Both the position numbers and the translations under genes were made by a program. From contig RFIO01000023.1 of NCBI GenBank assembly GCA_003695205.1, positions 1-6,242 of the forward strand: 6,242 nucleotides of DNA, read 5' to 3'. Source of the DNA: Deltaproteobacteria bacterium (GTDB taxonomy: Bacteria > Desulfobacterota > Desulfuromonadia > Desulfuromonadales > Geothermobacteraceae). Of this stretch, positions 1 to 5,943 are shown one piece after another. Each line of letters opens with the position of its first letter. Positions within the stretch are counted from its first letter, which is position 1. The notes beneath the pieces are model-generated. The model was given only the letters and a program-made list of their open reading frames with translations. It was not told the DNA's origin and made no database searches.

Positions 1-270
1 AATGCGGCCGAAATCGTCGCCTGGACCGGCGGCGGCGCCTTGTTGCCTACCAATTTCGACGACCGCGGGCTGGCGCACATCGATGTCGGCAAGAGCACAA
101 CGATGCTGGAGCGGTGGTGGCGGGATGCTGATTTGCGTCGTCGGGCGGCACTGTCAGCCCATGCCTGCTGGCGGGAGAGTCATACCTGGGAAAAACTGGC
201 CGGCCGCTATGAAAATCTTTACCTCGACCTTCTGAAGCGCCGCCCGGCAGCGGAAGAGGAGGCGGGATGA
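1..270 (+). CDS. Glycosyltransferase, probable GT4 family, C-terminal fragment (5' end outside window)
   Basis: This is the last 89 codons of a gene that begins upstream of the window, read in frame 1 and ending at TGA 268-270. The residues fit the tail of a GT4 (glycosyl transferases group 1) enzyme. A GGALLPTNFD stretch (window residues 11-20) matches the 'EIV..G..G.L.P..D' segment that follows the donor-binding region. It is followed by a charged helix (WWRDADLRRRAA) and then the closing WEKLAGRYENLY motif (63-74), the usual 'fsWe.ia..ye.lY' end of GT4 proteins. The catalytic and donor-binding core lies outside the window, so the sugar cannot be judged. Its stop overlaps the next start as ATGA (267-270), which suggests translational coupling to the fucosyltransferase. 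The family call is an inference from the tail only; another GT-B enzyme is possible. Confidence 0.72.
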   Translation, partial: NAAEIVAWTGGGALLPTNFDDRGLAHIDVGKSTTMLERWWRDADLRRRAALSAHACWRESHTWEKLAGRYENLYLDLLKRRPAAEEEAG

Positions 271-1172
271 TTTTCGTTCGGCTGATGGGAGGACTCGGCA
301 ACCAGATGTTTCAGTATGCCGCGGGGCGCCGGATGAGCCTGGCCCGCCAGACGGAGCTGGTTCTGGATGACAGGGCCCTGCTGGACCCGGCCGCCGGGGA
401 TACGCCGCGCAAATACGAATTGGGGGCCTTTGGGGTCAAGGCCCGCCTGGTGACGGAGGATGAGCGTGCTCAGCTTGCCCTGTTCGAAACCGGCCCCCTG
501 GGCCGGATCAGGGGGCGCCTGTTCTCACTTGTCGCTGGCCGGGCGCGAATCGAACGGGTGGTGCAGGAGCACGGCGGGCTGACGGCGTCCGAATTCCTGG
601 AAATCCCTGATCACAGCCTGTTGAGCGGGTATTGGCAGTCGGAGACCTATTTCGCCGATATCGGTGCGGTTCTGGCCGGGGATTTCTCTCTGCGCCAGCC
701 GCTCTCAGCCGAGGGAAAGGAGCTGCACCGGCAGATTCAAGACTCTGAAGCCGTAGCCTTGCATGTCCGGCGAGGGGATTATGTCACCAATCCGCGAGCC
801 CGGGCCTGTCATGGTCTTCTGCCTCCGGCTTACTATCGGCGTGCCATCGCCCGTATTGCTGAATATCAGCCGAATGCCAGGGTTTTCGTCTTTTCCGATG
901 ACCCTCACTGGTGCCGGAATGAACTGGACCTGTCCCTGCCCGCGGTTCATGTCCCCGCCAGGGACGTTTCGCCGGCCGAAGACCTGTGGCTGATGAGCAG
1001 ATGCCGCCACGCGGTGCTGGCCAACAGCTCCTTCAGCTGGTGGGGCGCCTGGCTGCAACGGAACCCGGACGGACTCGTAATCGCGCCGAGTCGCTGGTTT
1101 GCCGATGCCCGGCGCGATGCCAGCCGACTTTACTGCCCGAACTGGACCCTGATGGATGTTGACGATGACTGA
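267..1172 (+). CDS. Alpha-1,2-fucosyltransferase-like glycosyltransferase, GT11 family
   Basis: A complete 301-residue protein of typical length for bacterial GT11 enzymes, which transfer L-fucose from GDP-fucose in alpha-1,2 linkage, usually onto galactose, in the cytoplasm during glycan assembly. Family hallmarks are visible in order: the N-terminal GGLGNQMFQYA (residues 8-18), GYWQS (121-125), the donor-binding HVRRGDYV (166-173, the HxRRxD motif), FSDD (209-212) and NSSFSWWGAW (253-262). No signal peptide or membrane segment is seen. The start at 267 is supported by a strong Shine-Dalgarno AGGAGG at 257-262 (spacer 4 nt), by the ATGA overlap with the preceding stop, and by the protein opening directly on the family's first strand (MIFVRLMGGLGNQ). 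Family membership is secure; the exact acceptor, and even fucose as the sugar, are inferred from the family. GDP-fucose synthesis genes (gmd, fcl) are not in the window. Confidence 0.95.
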   Translation: MIFVRLMGGLGNQMFQYAAGRRMSLARQTELVLDDRALLDPAAGDTPRKYELGAFGVKARLVTEDERAQLALFETGPLGRIRGRLFSLVAGRARIERVVQEHGGLTASEFLEIPDHSLLSGYWQSETYFADIGAVLAGDFSLRQPLSAEGKELHRQIQDSEAVALHVRRGDYVTNPRARACHGLLPPAYYRRAIARIAEYQPNARVFVFSDDPHWCRNELDLSLPAVHVPARDVSPAEDLWLMSRCRHAVLANSSFSWWGAWLQRNPDGLVIAPSRWFADARRDASRLYCPNWTLMDVDDD

Positions 1173-2196
1173 TAGATATCCCCGGGTCTCCGTGCTGATG
1201 CCGTGTTTCAACGCCCGCCCCTGGCTCGAAGAGGCCGTTGCGAGTGTACTCGGGCAGAGTTTCGATGATTTCGAACTGCTGGTGGTTGATGACGGTTCCA
1301 CGGATGGCAGCCAGGATGTTGTCGAATCTTTTTCAGACCCCCGGGTACGCCTGATCCGCCACCCGAAAAACCTCGGTATCGTCGCGGCCCTGAACAACGG
1401 GCTCGAGGCATGCAAGGGAGACTATGTGGCACGTATGGATGCTGATGATATCTGTCTGCCGCATCGCCTGGCGCGCCAGGTGGCATTCATGGATGCTCAC
1501 CATGAGGTGGTCGCCTGCGGCAGCTGGCAGGAGAGTTTCGGCAATGGTTCCGCCCGGGTCTGGAAGTCCCCCCAGGGGCATGGTGAGATTCTCTCCACCC
1601 TGGTCTTCGAATCCTGCCTGTACCATCCAACTATGATGATTCGCAGGAACGTTTTCTCCGACCAGGGCATCCGTTATGACGAGCGTTACCGACATGCCGA
1701 AGACTACGAGCTTTGGAGTCGCCTGCATGACGCGGGGGCATTCGCCAACCTTGGCGAGGTCCTGCTGCGATACCGTCTCCATCCTCAAAGTGTCGGGGCG
1801 CGATTGGGCCGTGACCAGGCGGAAGCGGCCGACCGGGTGCGACGCTCCTGGCTGCTGCGCCTGGGTATCGAGCCGGACGACCGCGAAATGGAACTGCATC
1901 GGAAGCTGGCCCTCTGGATGCCGGACTATGGTGAGGCGTTCGCCATGGCTGCCAGAAACTGGCTGGAACGGCTGCAGGACCGGAATCGCGAGAAAAAGGT
2001 CTGCCCTGAACCGGAGTTTTCGCGGGAACTTGCCCGGCGGCTTGCCTATGTCTGCCTGCAGTCCGCCGTTGCCACGCACCGAAGCAGGCTCATCTGGCGC
2101 GATTCGTCCCTGGCGCGCTTTTGCCGCTTTTCACCCTGGCAGAGGTTGGGGCACCTTGTGAATATCCTGAAGAACCGGCGCGGAAGAGCTGCATGA
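1156..2196 (+). CDS. Glycosyltransferase family 2 (GT-A fold)
   Basis: A 346-residue inverting GT2-type transferase expected to add a sugar from a nucleotide-sugar donor to a growing glycan. Counting from the ATG at 1156, the protein opens VSVLMPCFNA (11-20) and carries the nucleotide-binding DDGSTD (45-50). NLG (72-74) follows, and then the metal-binding DXD-type MDADD (94-98). HPTMM (157-161) and AEDYELW (181-187) lie further on, where GT2 enzymes place the acceptor-side acidic catalytic residues; LRYRLHPQSVG (204-214) closes the domain. The last 130 or so residues are basic and helical with no clear transmembrane stretch. Two starts are possible: 1156 (MLTMTDRYP), or 1165 (MTDRYP), which shortens the overlap with the GT11 gene from 17 to 8 nt and has a weak GGA about 8 nt upstream. 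I cannot decide between them. The stop overlaps the next gene. The donor sugar cannot be predicted. Confidence 0.93.
   Translation: MLTMTDRYPRVSVLMPCFNARPWLEEAVASVLGQSFDDFELLVVDDGSTDGSQDVVESFSDPRVRLIRHPKNLGIVAALNNGLEACKGDYVARMDADDICLPHRLARQVAFMDAHHEVVACGSWQESFGNGSARVWKSPQGHGEILSTLVFESCLYHPTMMIRRNVFSDQGIRYDERYRHAEDYELWSRLHDAGAFANLGEVLLRYRLHPQSVGARLGRDQAEAADRVRRSWLLRLGIEPDDREMELHRKLALWMPDYGEAFAMAARNWLERLQDRNREKKVCPEPEFSRELARRLAYVCLQSAVATHRSRLIWRDSSLARFCRFSPWQRLGHLVNILKNRRGRAA
2182..2188 (+). promoter_or_regulatory. Ribosome binding site of the internal GT4 gene
   Basis: GGAAGAG lies 4 nt before the ATG at 2193 and 7 nt before a second in-frame ATG at 2196. It supports translation starting at this ATGATG doublet rather than at the upstream in-frame ATG at 2121, which lies inside the GT2 gene and would add 24 residues with no family resemblance. 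By spacing alone, 2196 is slightly favoured over 2193. Confidence 0.55.
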
Positions 2197-3407
2197 TGAA
2201 CCTCGTGGACATTGCTGTCGCGGCCCCTTCGGCGCCCCCCCACGCTACCGGTGGGGTGGCCAATGCCCATTACAATCTCTATCGGGCCCTTGCCGACGCC
2301 GGAGCCAGAACCCGCTTGCTGACCTTCAACGAGCGGGGGGGCGGGTCGGAAGACGCTGACATAAATCGTCACGGCGCGTGTGCCTGGCAGCGAAAGGTTC
2401 TTGATATCTGTGCATGGCTGTATCTCAAGGCCAAACGGTCGCGGGGTACCGCCTACCAGCTTTCCGACATTCTGGGTTGTGTGCCGGGGACGCTGAAGCT
2501 CAACCGCAGCCTTCGTCGCTGGCCTGCCGACGCCCTGATTGTTCCGGACCATGGCGTACCAGCTCTTTTCCTGAAGAAGACCGACGCCGCCCTGATACAG
2601 GTGTCGCATCACAACCCCCGGCGTTTTCTGGACATGCCCGGCGCCGACCATTTCAGCCGCGTCGATGTTGAGGCCGCGACGGCGCTGGAGCAAAGGGCGC
2701 TGCGCCGGGTTGATGCCGTTGTCTGCCCGTCCGGCTACATGGAAGGAGTCTTCCGGGAAACCTTCGAATTTTCCGGCGAGGTCAGGGTTATTCCCAACGC
2801 GGTCGATCTGCAGCTGATCGATGAGGTCCCCCCCTTTGATCTTCGCGCGGAAATGGGTCTTGCCGCCGAGGCCCCCGTCATCTACATCCCGTCAGCCGGC
2901 AGCCCGTTCAAGGGCCGCCGCCATGTCGTCCCATTCATTCGCAGGCTGGTCGCGGGCATCCGGACGGCGACGGGATTCTATCTCTCGGGTGAAATCGATC
3001 CCGACCTGCGACGGCAACTCGCTGAACTGCCCGCCTGTGCCGTTCTGCACGTTCCGGGGCGGTTACCGACCCGGGAGGTGCTGGCCCGGGTCAAGTCCTG
3101 CAGTTTCGGGGTCTCTCCGACCCTGATCGAGAACTTCAGCATGGCCTTGCTGGAAGCTTCCTTCTGCGGGGTCCCCATGCTCACCTTCGATGTCGGCGGC
3201 AACAGGGAGCTGATCTTGCCCGGTGAAAACGGAGAACTGGTGCCTTGCGGCGATCTCGACGGGCTGGTTGACCTGGCCGGGAAATTGCTCGAAGATGGCC
3301 CCGACCCGGAGAGGGCGAGCCGATGTCGCGCCAGTGTGGAAAAACGATTCGCGCCGGAACGGATCGCCCGTTGCTACCTGGATCTGGCACGATCCCTTGC
3401 GGGGTGA
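2193..3407 (+). CDS. Glycosyltransferase family 4 (GT-B fold)
   Basis: A 404-residue (403 if started at 2196) retaining GT4 transferase of typical length. The N-terminal half has HATGGVANAHYNLYRAL (17-33), the glycine-rich acceptor-side loop of the family. A linker CPSGYMEGVF (178-187) and VIPNAVD (199-205) lead into the C-terminal donor domain. There, IPSAGSPFKGRR (232-243) contains the conserved Lys region, and the signature E313-x7-E321 (SPTLIENFSMALLEA, 308-322) is followed by GVPMLTFDVGGNRE (326-339) and GENGELV (344-350). These are the nucleotide-sugar binding and catalytic elements of GT4. The protein is cytosolic or membrane-associated, with no transmembrane segment. The start overlaps the GT2 stop (ATGA, 2193-2196). 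The gene holds three 7-nt C or G runs (2235-2241, 2335-2341, 2828-2834), none of which breaks the frame here. It is followed by the only intergenic gap in the window. Sugar and acceptor are unknown. Confidence 0.94.
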   Translation: MMNLVDIAVAAPSAPPHATGGVANAHYNLYRALADAGARTRLLTFNERGGGSEDADINRHGACAWQRKVLDICAWLYLKAKRSRGTAYQLSDILGCVPGTLKLNRSLRRWPADALIVPDHGVPALFLKKTDAALIQVSHHNPRRFLDMPGADHFSRVDVEAATALEQRALRRVDAVVCPSGYMEGVFRETFEFSGEVRVIPNAVDLQLIDEVPPFDLRAEMGLAAEAPVIYIPSAGSPFKGRRHVVPFIRRLVAGIRTATGFYLSGEIDPDLRRQLAELPACAVLHVPGRLPTREVLARVKSCSFGVSPTLIENFSMALLEASFCGVPMLTFDVGGNRELILPGENGELVPCGDLDGLVDLAGKLLEDGPDPERASRCRASVEKRFAPERIARCYLDLARSLAG

Positions 3408-3417
3408 GGGTAACGGG

Positions 3418-3441
3418 ATGCTGAAAGGGATGAAGCTTTGA
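3418..3441 (+). other. Possible 7-codon leader mini-ORF overlapping the methyltransferase start
   Basis: In the 30-nt gap after the GT4 stop, an ATG at 3418 has a purine-rich GAGGG (3406-3410) 7 nt upstream and encodes only MLKGMKL before TGA at 3439-3441. That stop overlaps the TTG start of the methyltransferase (TTGA, 3438-3441). This is the same geometry as the ATGA overlaps at the other junctions, so translating the mini-ORF could deliver ribosomes to a weak TTG start. Short chance ORFs are common, so function is speculative. Confidence 0.2.
3425..3430 (+). promoter_or_regulatory. Ribosome binding site deciding a TTG start
   Basis: AAGGGA sits 7 nt upstream of TTG 3438, an ideal spacing. 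It is the main reason for taking TTG as the methyltransferase start. No ATG or GTG lies in this frame between the in-frame TAA at 3411-3413 and the conserved part of the protein's N-terminus. Confidence 0.55.
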
Positions 3442-4241
3442 CTGACAGCCGTTTCTCCCATCTGCTGGACGAGGTCCTGGCAGGCTACCAGAGAAATCCC
3501 ATCGATCTGCTCGACAGGAACGACGGAGCCGGTGAATGGGCCTACCTTGTCAACGCGCGCCGGTCCTACGCCAGAACGATTGCCGACATCCTGGATCTCT
3601 TCCAGGGACGGCCCTTCGACGAGATCAGGATTCTCGAGATCGGGGCCTACCTCGGGGTAGTCAGCAGGGTGCTGGCACGGCTCGGGTTCCGGGTGACCGC
3701 TCTCGACATTCCGGAATTCATGGCCAATCCCCGATTGGCCATGGCCTATTCCGGGGACGGGATCGACATGCTGTCCGTCAACCTCGAGAAGGGTCGCATC
3801 GAAGTTGCGGACCATAGTTTCGATTGCGTCATCGCCTGTGAAACCTTCGAACATTTCAACTTCAACCCGGTGCCGGCCCTGCGAGAGGTCGGCCGGATCC
3901 TGAAGCCGGACGCCTTCTTCTACCTGTCCCTGCCGAACCTCGCCTCGGCGCACAACCGCGTCAGTCTGCTGCTTGGCCGCTCGATACACAATGCCGTCGA
4001 TGACTTTTTCGCTCAGGCAGACGGCCGGGGCAACATGCTGGTCGGAATCCACTGGCGTGAATATACTATGGGAGAGGCGGTTCAGCTGCTGGAAGGATGC
4101 GGCTTTGTCGTGAGACGACGGTACTTCTTCACCCCCCATTCTCCCCGGTGGCTGGCCCGAATCCTGTATCGGCTGTTCCCGTCCCTGCGTGAAAATCTCA
4201 CTGTCATTGCCGTTCGGCGCGGGAGGGGGACTGCGCAATGA
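3438..4241 (+). CDS. Class I SAM-dependent methyltransferase (TTG start)
   Basis: A 267-residue protein with a Rossmann methyltransferase core. Motif I reads ILEIGAYLG (65-73). The central glycine of the usual GxGxG is Tyr (G-A-Y-L-G), a variant also known from catechol-O-methyltransferase-like enzymes. Strand beta-2 ends in the acidic D90 (VTALD, 86-90), expected to bind the SAM ribose. HSFDCVIACETFEHF (126-140) corresponds to motif II with the family's E-x-x-EH signature, and GRILKPDAFFYLSLPN (152-167) to motif III. The C-terminal third (MGEAVQLLEGCGF, then a basic stretch) matches the usual last strands; no membrane span is seen. In this setting O-methylation of a glycan residue, or capping of the chain end, is the natural inference; the target is unknown. 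The start is TTG with AAGGGA 7 nt upstream. The stop overlaps the next gene as ATGA (4238-4241). Confidence 0.87.
   Translation: MTDSRFSHLLDEVLAGYQRNPIDLLDRNDGAGEWAYLVNARRSYARTIADILDLFQGRPFDEIRILEIGAYLGVVSRVLARLGFRVTALDIPEFMANPRLAMAYSGDGIDMLSVNLEKGRIEVADHSFDCVIACETFEHFNFNPVPALREVGRILKPDAFFYLSLPNLASAHNRVSLLLGRSIHNAVDDFFAQADGRGNMLVGIHWREYTMGEAVQLLEGCGFVVRRRYFFTPHSPRWLARILYRLFPSLRENLTVIAVRRGRGTAQ
3719..3743. repeat. Perfect 10-bp inverted repeat with 5-nt loop inside the methyltransferase gene
   Basis: CATGGCCAAT (3719-3728) and ATTGGCCATG (3734-3743) are exact reverse complements separated by CCCCG. The mRNA could form a stable hairpin within codons for residues 94-102. No T-run follows, so it is not a canonical intrinsic terminator. 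It may simply reflect the codons used. Confidence 0.6.
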
Positions 4242-5161
4242 ACGAGTCGCCCTACAAGGTCCGCAGTCCGGTCGTCCTGCTGGTCTTCAACCGACCCGAC
4301 ACGACCAGGGCGGTCTTTGAGAAAATTGCCGAAGCCCGGCCGGAATCACTTTATGTCATTGCCGACGGCCCGCGACCTGGATATGGCGAGGACCCGGAAC
4401 TGTGCAGGCAGGTTCTCGAGATTGTCTCGGCGCCGTCCTGGCCGTGCCGGTTGGTCACCGATATTTCTGAGGTCAACCTCGGTACCATGCGCCGTATCGT
4501 CAGCGGGCTGGACAGGGTTTTTGAACAGGAGGAGAGGGCTGTCATCCTCGAAGATGACTGTGTTCCGGACAACTCCTTTTTCCGATTCTGCGATGAGCTT
4601 CTTCACCGGTACGCGGAGGACAACCGCATTGCCCAGGTGAGTGGAGGCAATTTTCAGCTCGGCCGGCGTCGGACCGATTGCAGCTACTACTTCTCCCGCT
4701 ACAGCCATTGCTGGGGGTGGGCCACCTGGCGCAGAGCCTGGCGCTGCAACGACGCGGACATGATCCATTGGCCCGATTTCCGGGACCGGAAACGACTGCG
4801 GGATGTTCTCGATTCCTCCAGGGAAATAGCCTACTGGGAAGATGTGCTGGAAAAGGTCTACCTCGGGGAAATTGATTCCTGGGCCTGTCGCTGGCTGCTG
4901 AGTTGCTGGCGCGAGCACATGGTCAACATCGTTCCGGAGGTCAACCTGGTCAGCAATGTCGGTTTCGGGCCTGACGCGACCCGTACGACCGGCTACAGTC
5001 CATTCGCCGGATTGCCCGTCGAGACGATGCCGTTTCCCCTGTCGCATCCCTCAGACGTTCTGCCCCATCGACTTGCCGATGAATTTACCTCGGCCCGCAT
5101 GTTCCGTCATCCCGGACTCGTCAGGCGCGTCCTCGGTCTTCTTGGAGGCCCGCGCCGATGA
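4238..5161 (+). CDS. GT-A fold glycosyltransferase, HlpA-like (GNT-I-like) family
   Basis: A 307-residue protein resembling bacterial sugar transferases often annotated 'hemolytic protein HlpA-like' or glycosyltransferase family A. Visible features in order are VVLLVFNRP (12-20), IADGPRPG (41-48), the EVNLG stretch (78-82), the metal/donor-binding ILEDD (103-107), the tryptophan-rich WGWATWRRAW (159-168), DSWACRW (213-219) and VSNVGFGPDATRT (238-250). The EDD triad after a hydrophobic strand resembles that of GNT-I-type (GT13) enzymes and supports nucleotide-sugar transfer. The name 'hemolysin' for such proteins is historical and nothing here suggests a toxin. The start at 4238 has a GGGAGGGGGA Shine-Dalgarno (4221-4230, spacer 7) and overlaps the previous stop as ATGA; the end overlaps the next gene likewise. 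It is flanked by two methyltransferases, suggesting it adds the sugar that one of them modifies. The donor sugar is unknown. Confidence 0.85.
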   Translation: MNESPYKVRSPVVLLVFNRPDTTRAVFEKIAEARPESLYVIADGPRPGYGEDPELCRQVLEIVSAPSWPCRLVTDISEVNLGTMRRIVSGLDRVFEQEERAVILEDDCVPDNSFFRFCDELLHRYAEDNRIAQVSGGNFQLGRRRTDCSYYFSRYSHCWGWATWRRAWRCNDADMIHWPDFRDRKRLRDVLDSSREIAYWEDVLEKVYLGEIDSWACRWLLSCWREHMVNIVPEVNLVSNVGFGPDATRTTGYSPFAGLPVETMPFPLSHPSDVLPHRLADEFTSARMFRHPGLVRRVLGLLGGPRR

Positions 5162-5943
5162 GATGTGCCATCTGCTCCGGCCGAAATGAGGAGTTTGCCC
5201 GTGCCCGTCTGGGCATCGGTGTCGAGGCAGTCTATCTTCAATGTTCCGGGTGCGGTTTTGTGCAGGTGCGAAACCCGGAATGGCTGGCGTCGACCTACGC
5301 CGACAACGCCATTGCCGCCACAGACGCCGGGCTCGTCAGCAGGGCCCTCTATATTCGGGATGTGGCCTCGGCCGTCATCGGGGGGCTGTTCAACGGAAAC
5401 GGGCCGTTTCTGGATTACGGGGCGGGTAACGGTCTTCTTGTCCGGCTGATGAGAGACGCCGGCTGGGACTTTTACTGGTTCGACCGCTATAGCCGGAACC
5501 TTTTTTCGGCGGGGCTTGAAGCGGACTTGTCCGGAGAAACCACCTACGAACTGGCGACAGCGGTGGAAGTCGCGGAGCATTTTGTCGACCCCCTGGCCGA
5601 ATTCCGGCAGATTCTTTCCGTTGCGCGCAACCTGCTGTTTACCACACAGCTGCTGCCACAACCGACCCCCCGTCCCGGGGACTGGTGGTACTACGGTCTG
5701 GACCATGGTCAGCACGTGGCCTTTTACAGCACCGAAAGTCTGCGCGCCATCGCCAGGTCCATGGGGTGCCATTTCGTTTCCAACGGGCGTGACATTCATC
5801 TGCTCAGCCGCAGGAAGGTCCCGGCCTGGCTGTTTGCCATCCTGTGTCACCCCGCAACTGCCAGGCTCCTCAAACTGACCTTTCGCCGGAAATCACTGCT
5901 GGATGAAGACTACCGGCGTCTAACGGGGAATGGGGCCGGCTGA
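5158..5943 (+). CDS. Class I SAM-dependent methyltransferase with N-terminal CxxC...CxxC knuckle
   Basis: A 261-residue Methyltransf_23-like protein. The N-terminus has C3-x2-C6 and C29-x2-C32, a probable zinc knuckle, followed by GFVQVRNPEWL (33-43). The SAM-binding core has motif I FLDYGAGNG (84-92), an acidic D109 after beta-2 (FYWFDRY, 105-111) and VEVAEHFVDP (136-145) in the place of motif II. A distinctive WWYYGLDHGQHVAFYS (176-191) follows, then the helix STESLRAIARSMG. A zinc-binding N-terminus also occurs in sugar C-methyltransferases of antibiotic pathways, but those are about 400 residues with a further C-terminal domain that is absent here; an O- or C-methyl transfer on a sugar is inferred only. 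The start at 5158 overlaps the preceding stop (ATGA) and has GGAGG at 5144-5148 (spacer 9). The first cysteine at residue 3 also fixes the start. The stop overlaps the next ATG by one base. Confidence 0.87.
   Translation: MRCAICSGRNEEFARARLGIGVEAVYLQCSGCGFVQVRNPEWLASTYADNAIAATDAGLVSRALYIRDVASAVIGGLFNGNGPFLDYGAGNGLLVRLMRDAGWDFYWFDRYSRNLFSAGLEADLSGETTYELATAVEVAEHFVDPLAEFRQILSVARNLLFTTQLLPQPTPRPGDWWYYGLDHGQHVAFYSTESLRAIARSMGCHFVSNGRDIHLLSRRKVPAWLFAILCHPATARLLKLTFRRKSLLDEDYRRLTGNGAG

Noticed and set aside
705..1415. 236-codon open frame on the minus strand across the GT11/GT2 junction
   Set aside because: It spans two well-supported genes antisense; no motifs.
1333..2079. 248-codon open frame on the minus strand, opposite the GT2 gene
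   Set aside because: Antisense shadow of a well-supported GT2 gene; no motifs and no sensible gene context.
1676..2161. 161-codon + strand open frame inside the GT2 gene
   Set aside because: Alternative-frame shadow rich in Trp, Arg, Cys and Ser with no family features.
2121..2192. Extended N-terminus for the internal GT4 gene from ATG 2121
   Set aside because: The extra 24 residues lie within the GT2 gene, resemble no GT4 N-terminus, and the ATGATG at 2193 has a good ribosome binding site and the usual 4-nt overlap.
2238..2256. Short GC hairpin (CCCCAC / GTGGGG, 7-nt loop) near the GT4 start as an attenuator
   Set aside because: Only a 6-bp stem inside coding sequence for the conserved HATGG region; readily explained by codon use.
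3408..3437. Terminator or promoter in the only intergenic gap
   Set aside because: No stem-loop with a T-run and no recognisable -35/-10 pair in 30 nt; the gap is better explained by a ribosome binding site.
3063..4238. 391-codon open frame on the minus strand, opposite the GT4 end and the first methyltransferase
   Set aside because: No recognisable domain; low-complexity Gly/Gln/Pro/Arg composition typical of antisense frames in GC-rich coding DNA; the + strand genes carry clear motifs.
4346..5047. 233-codon open frame on the minus strand, opposite the HlpA-like transferase
   Set aside because: Antisense shadow with no family features.
5107..5850. 247-codon open frame on the minus strand, opposite the CxxC methyltransferase
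   Set aside because: No domain resemblance; the coding strand explains the sequence with intact SAM-binding motifs.
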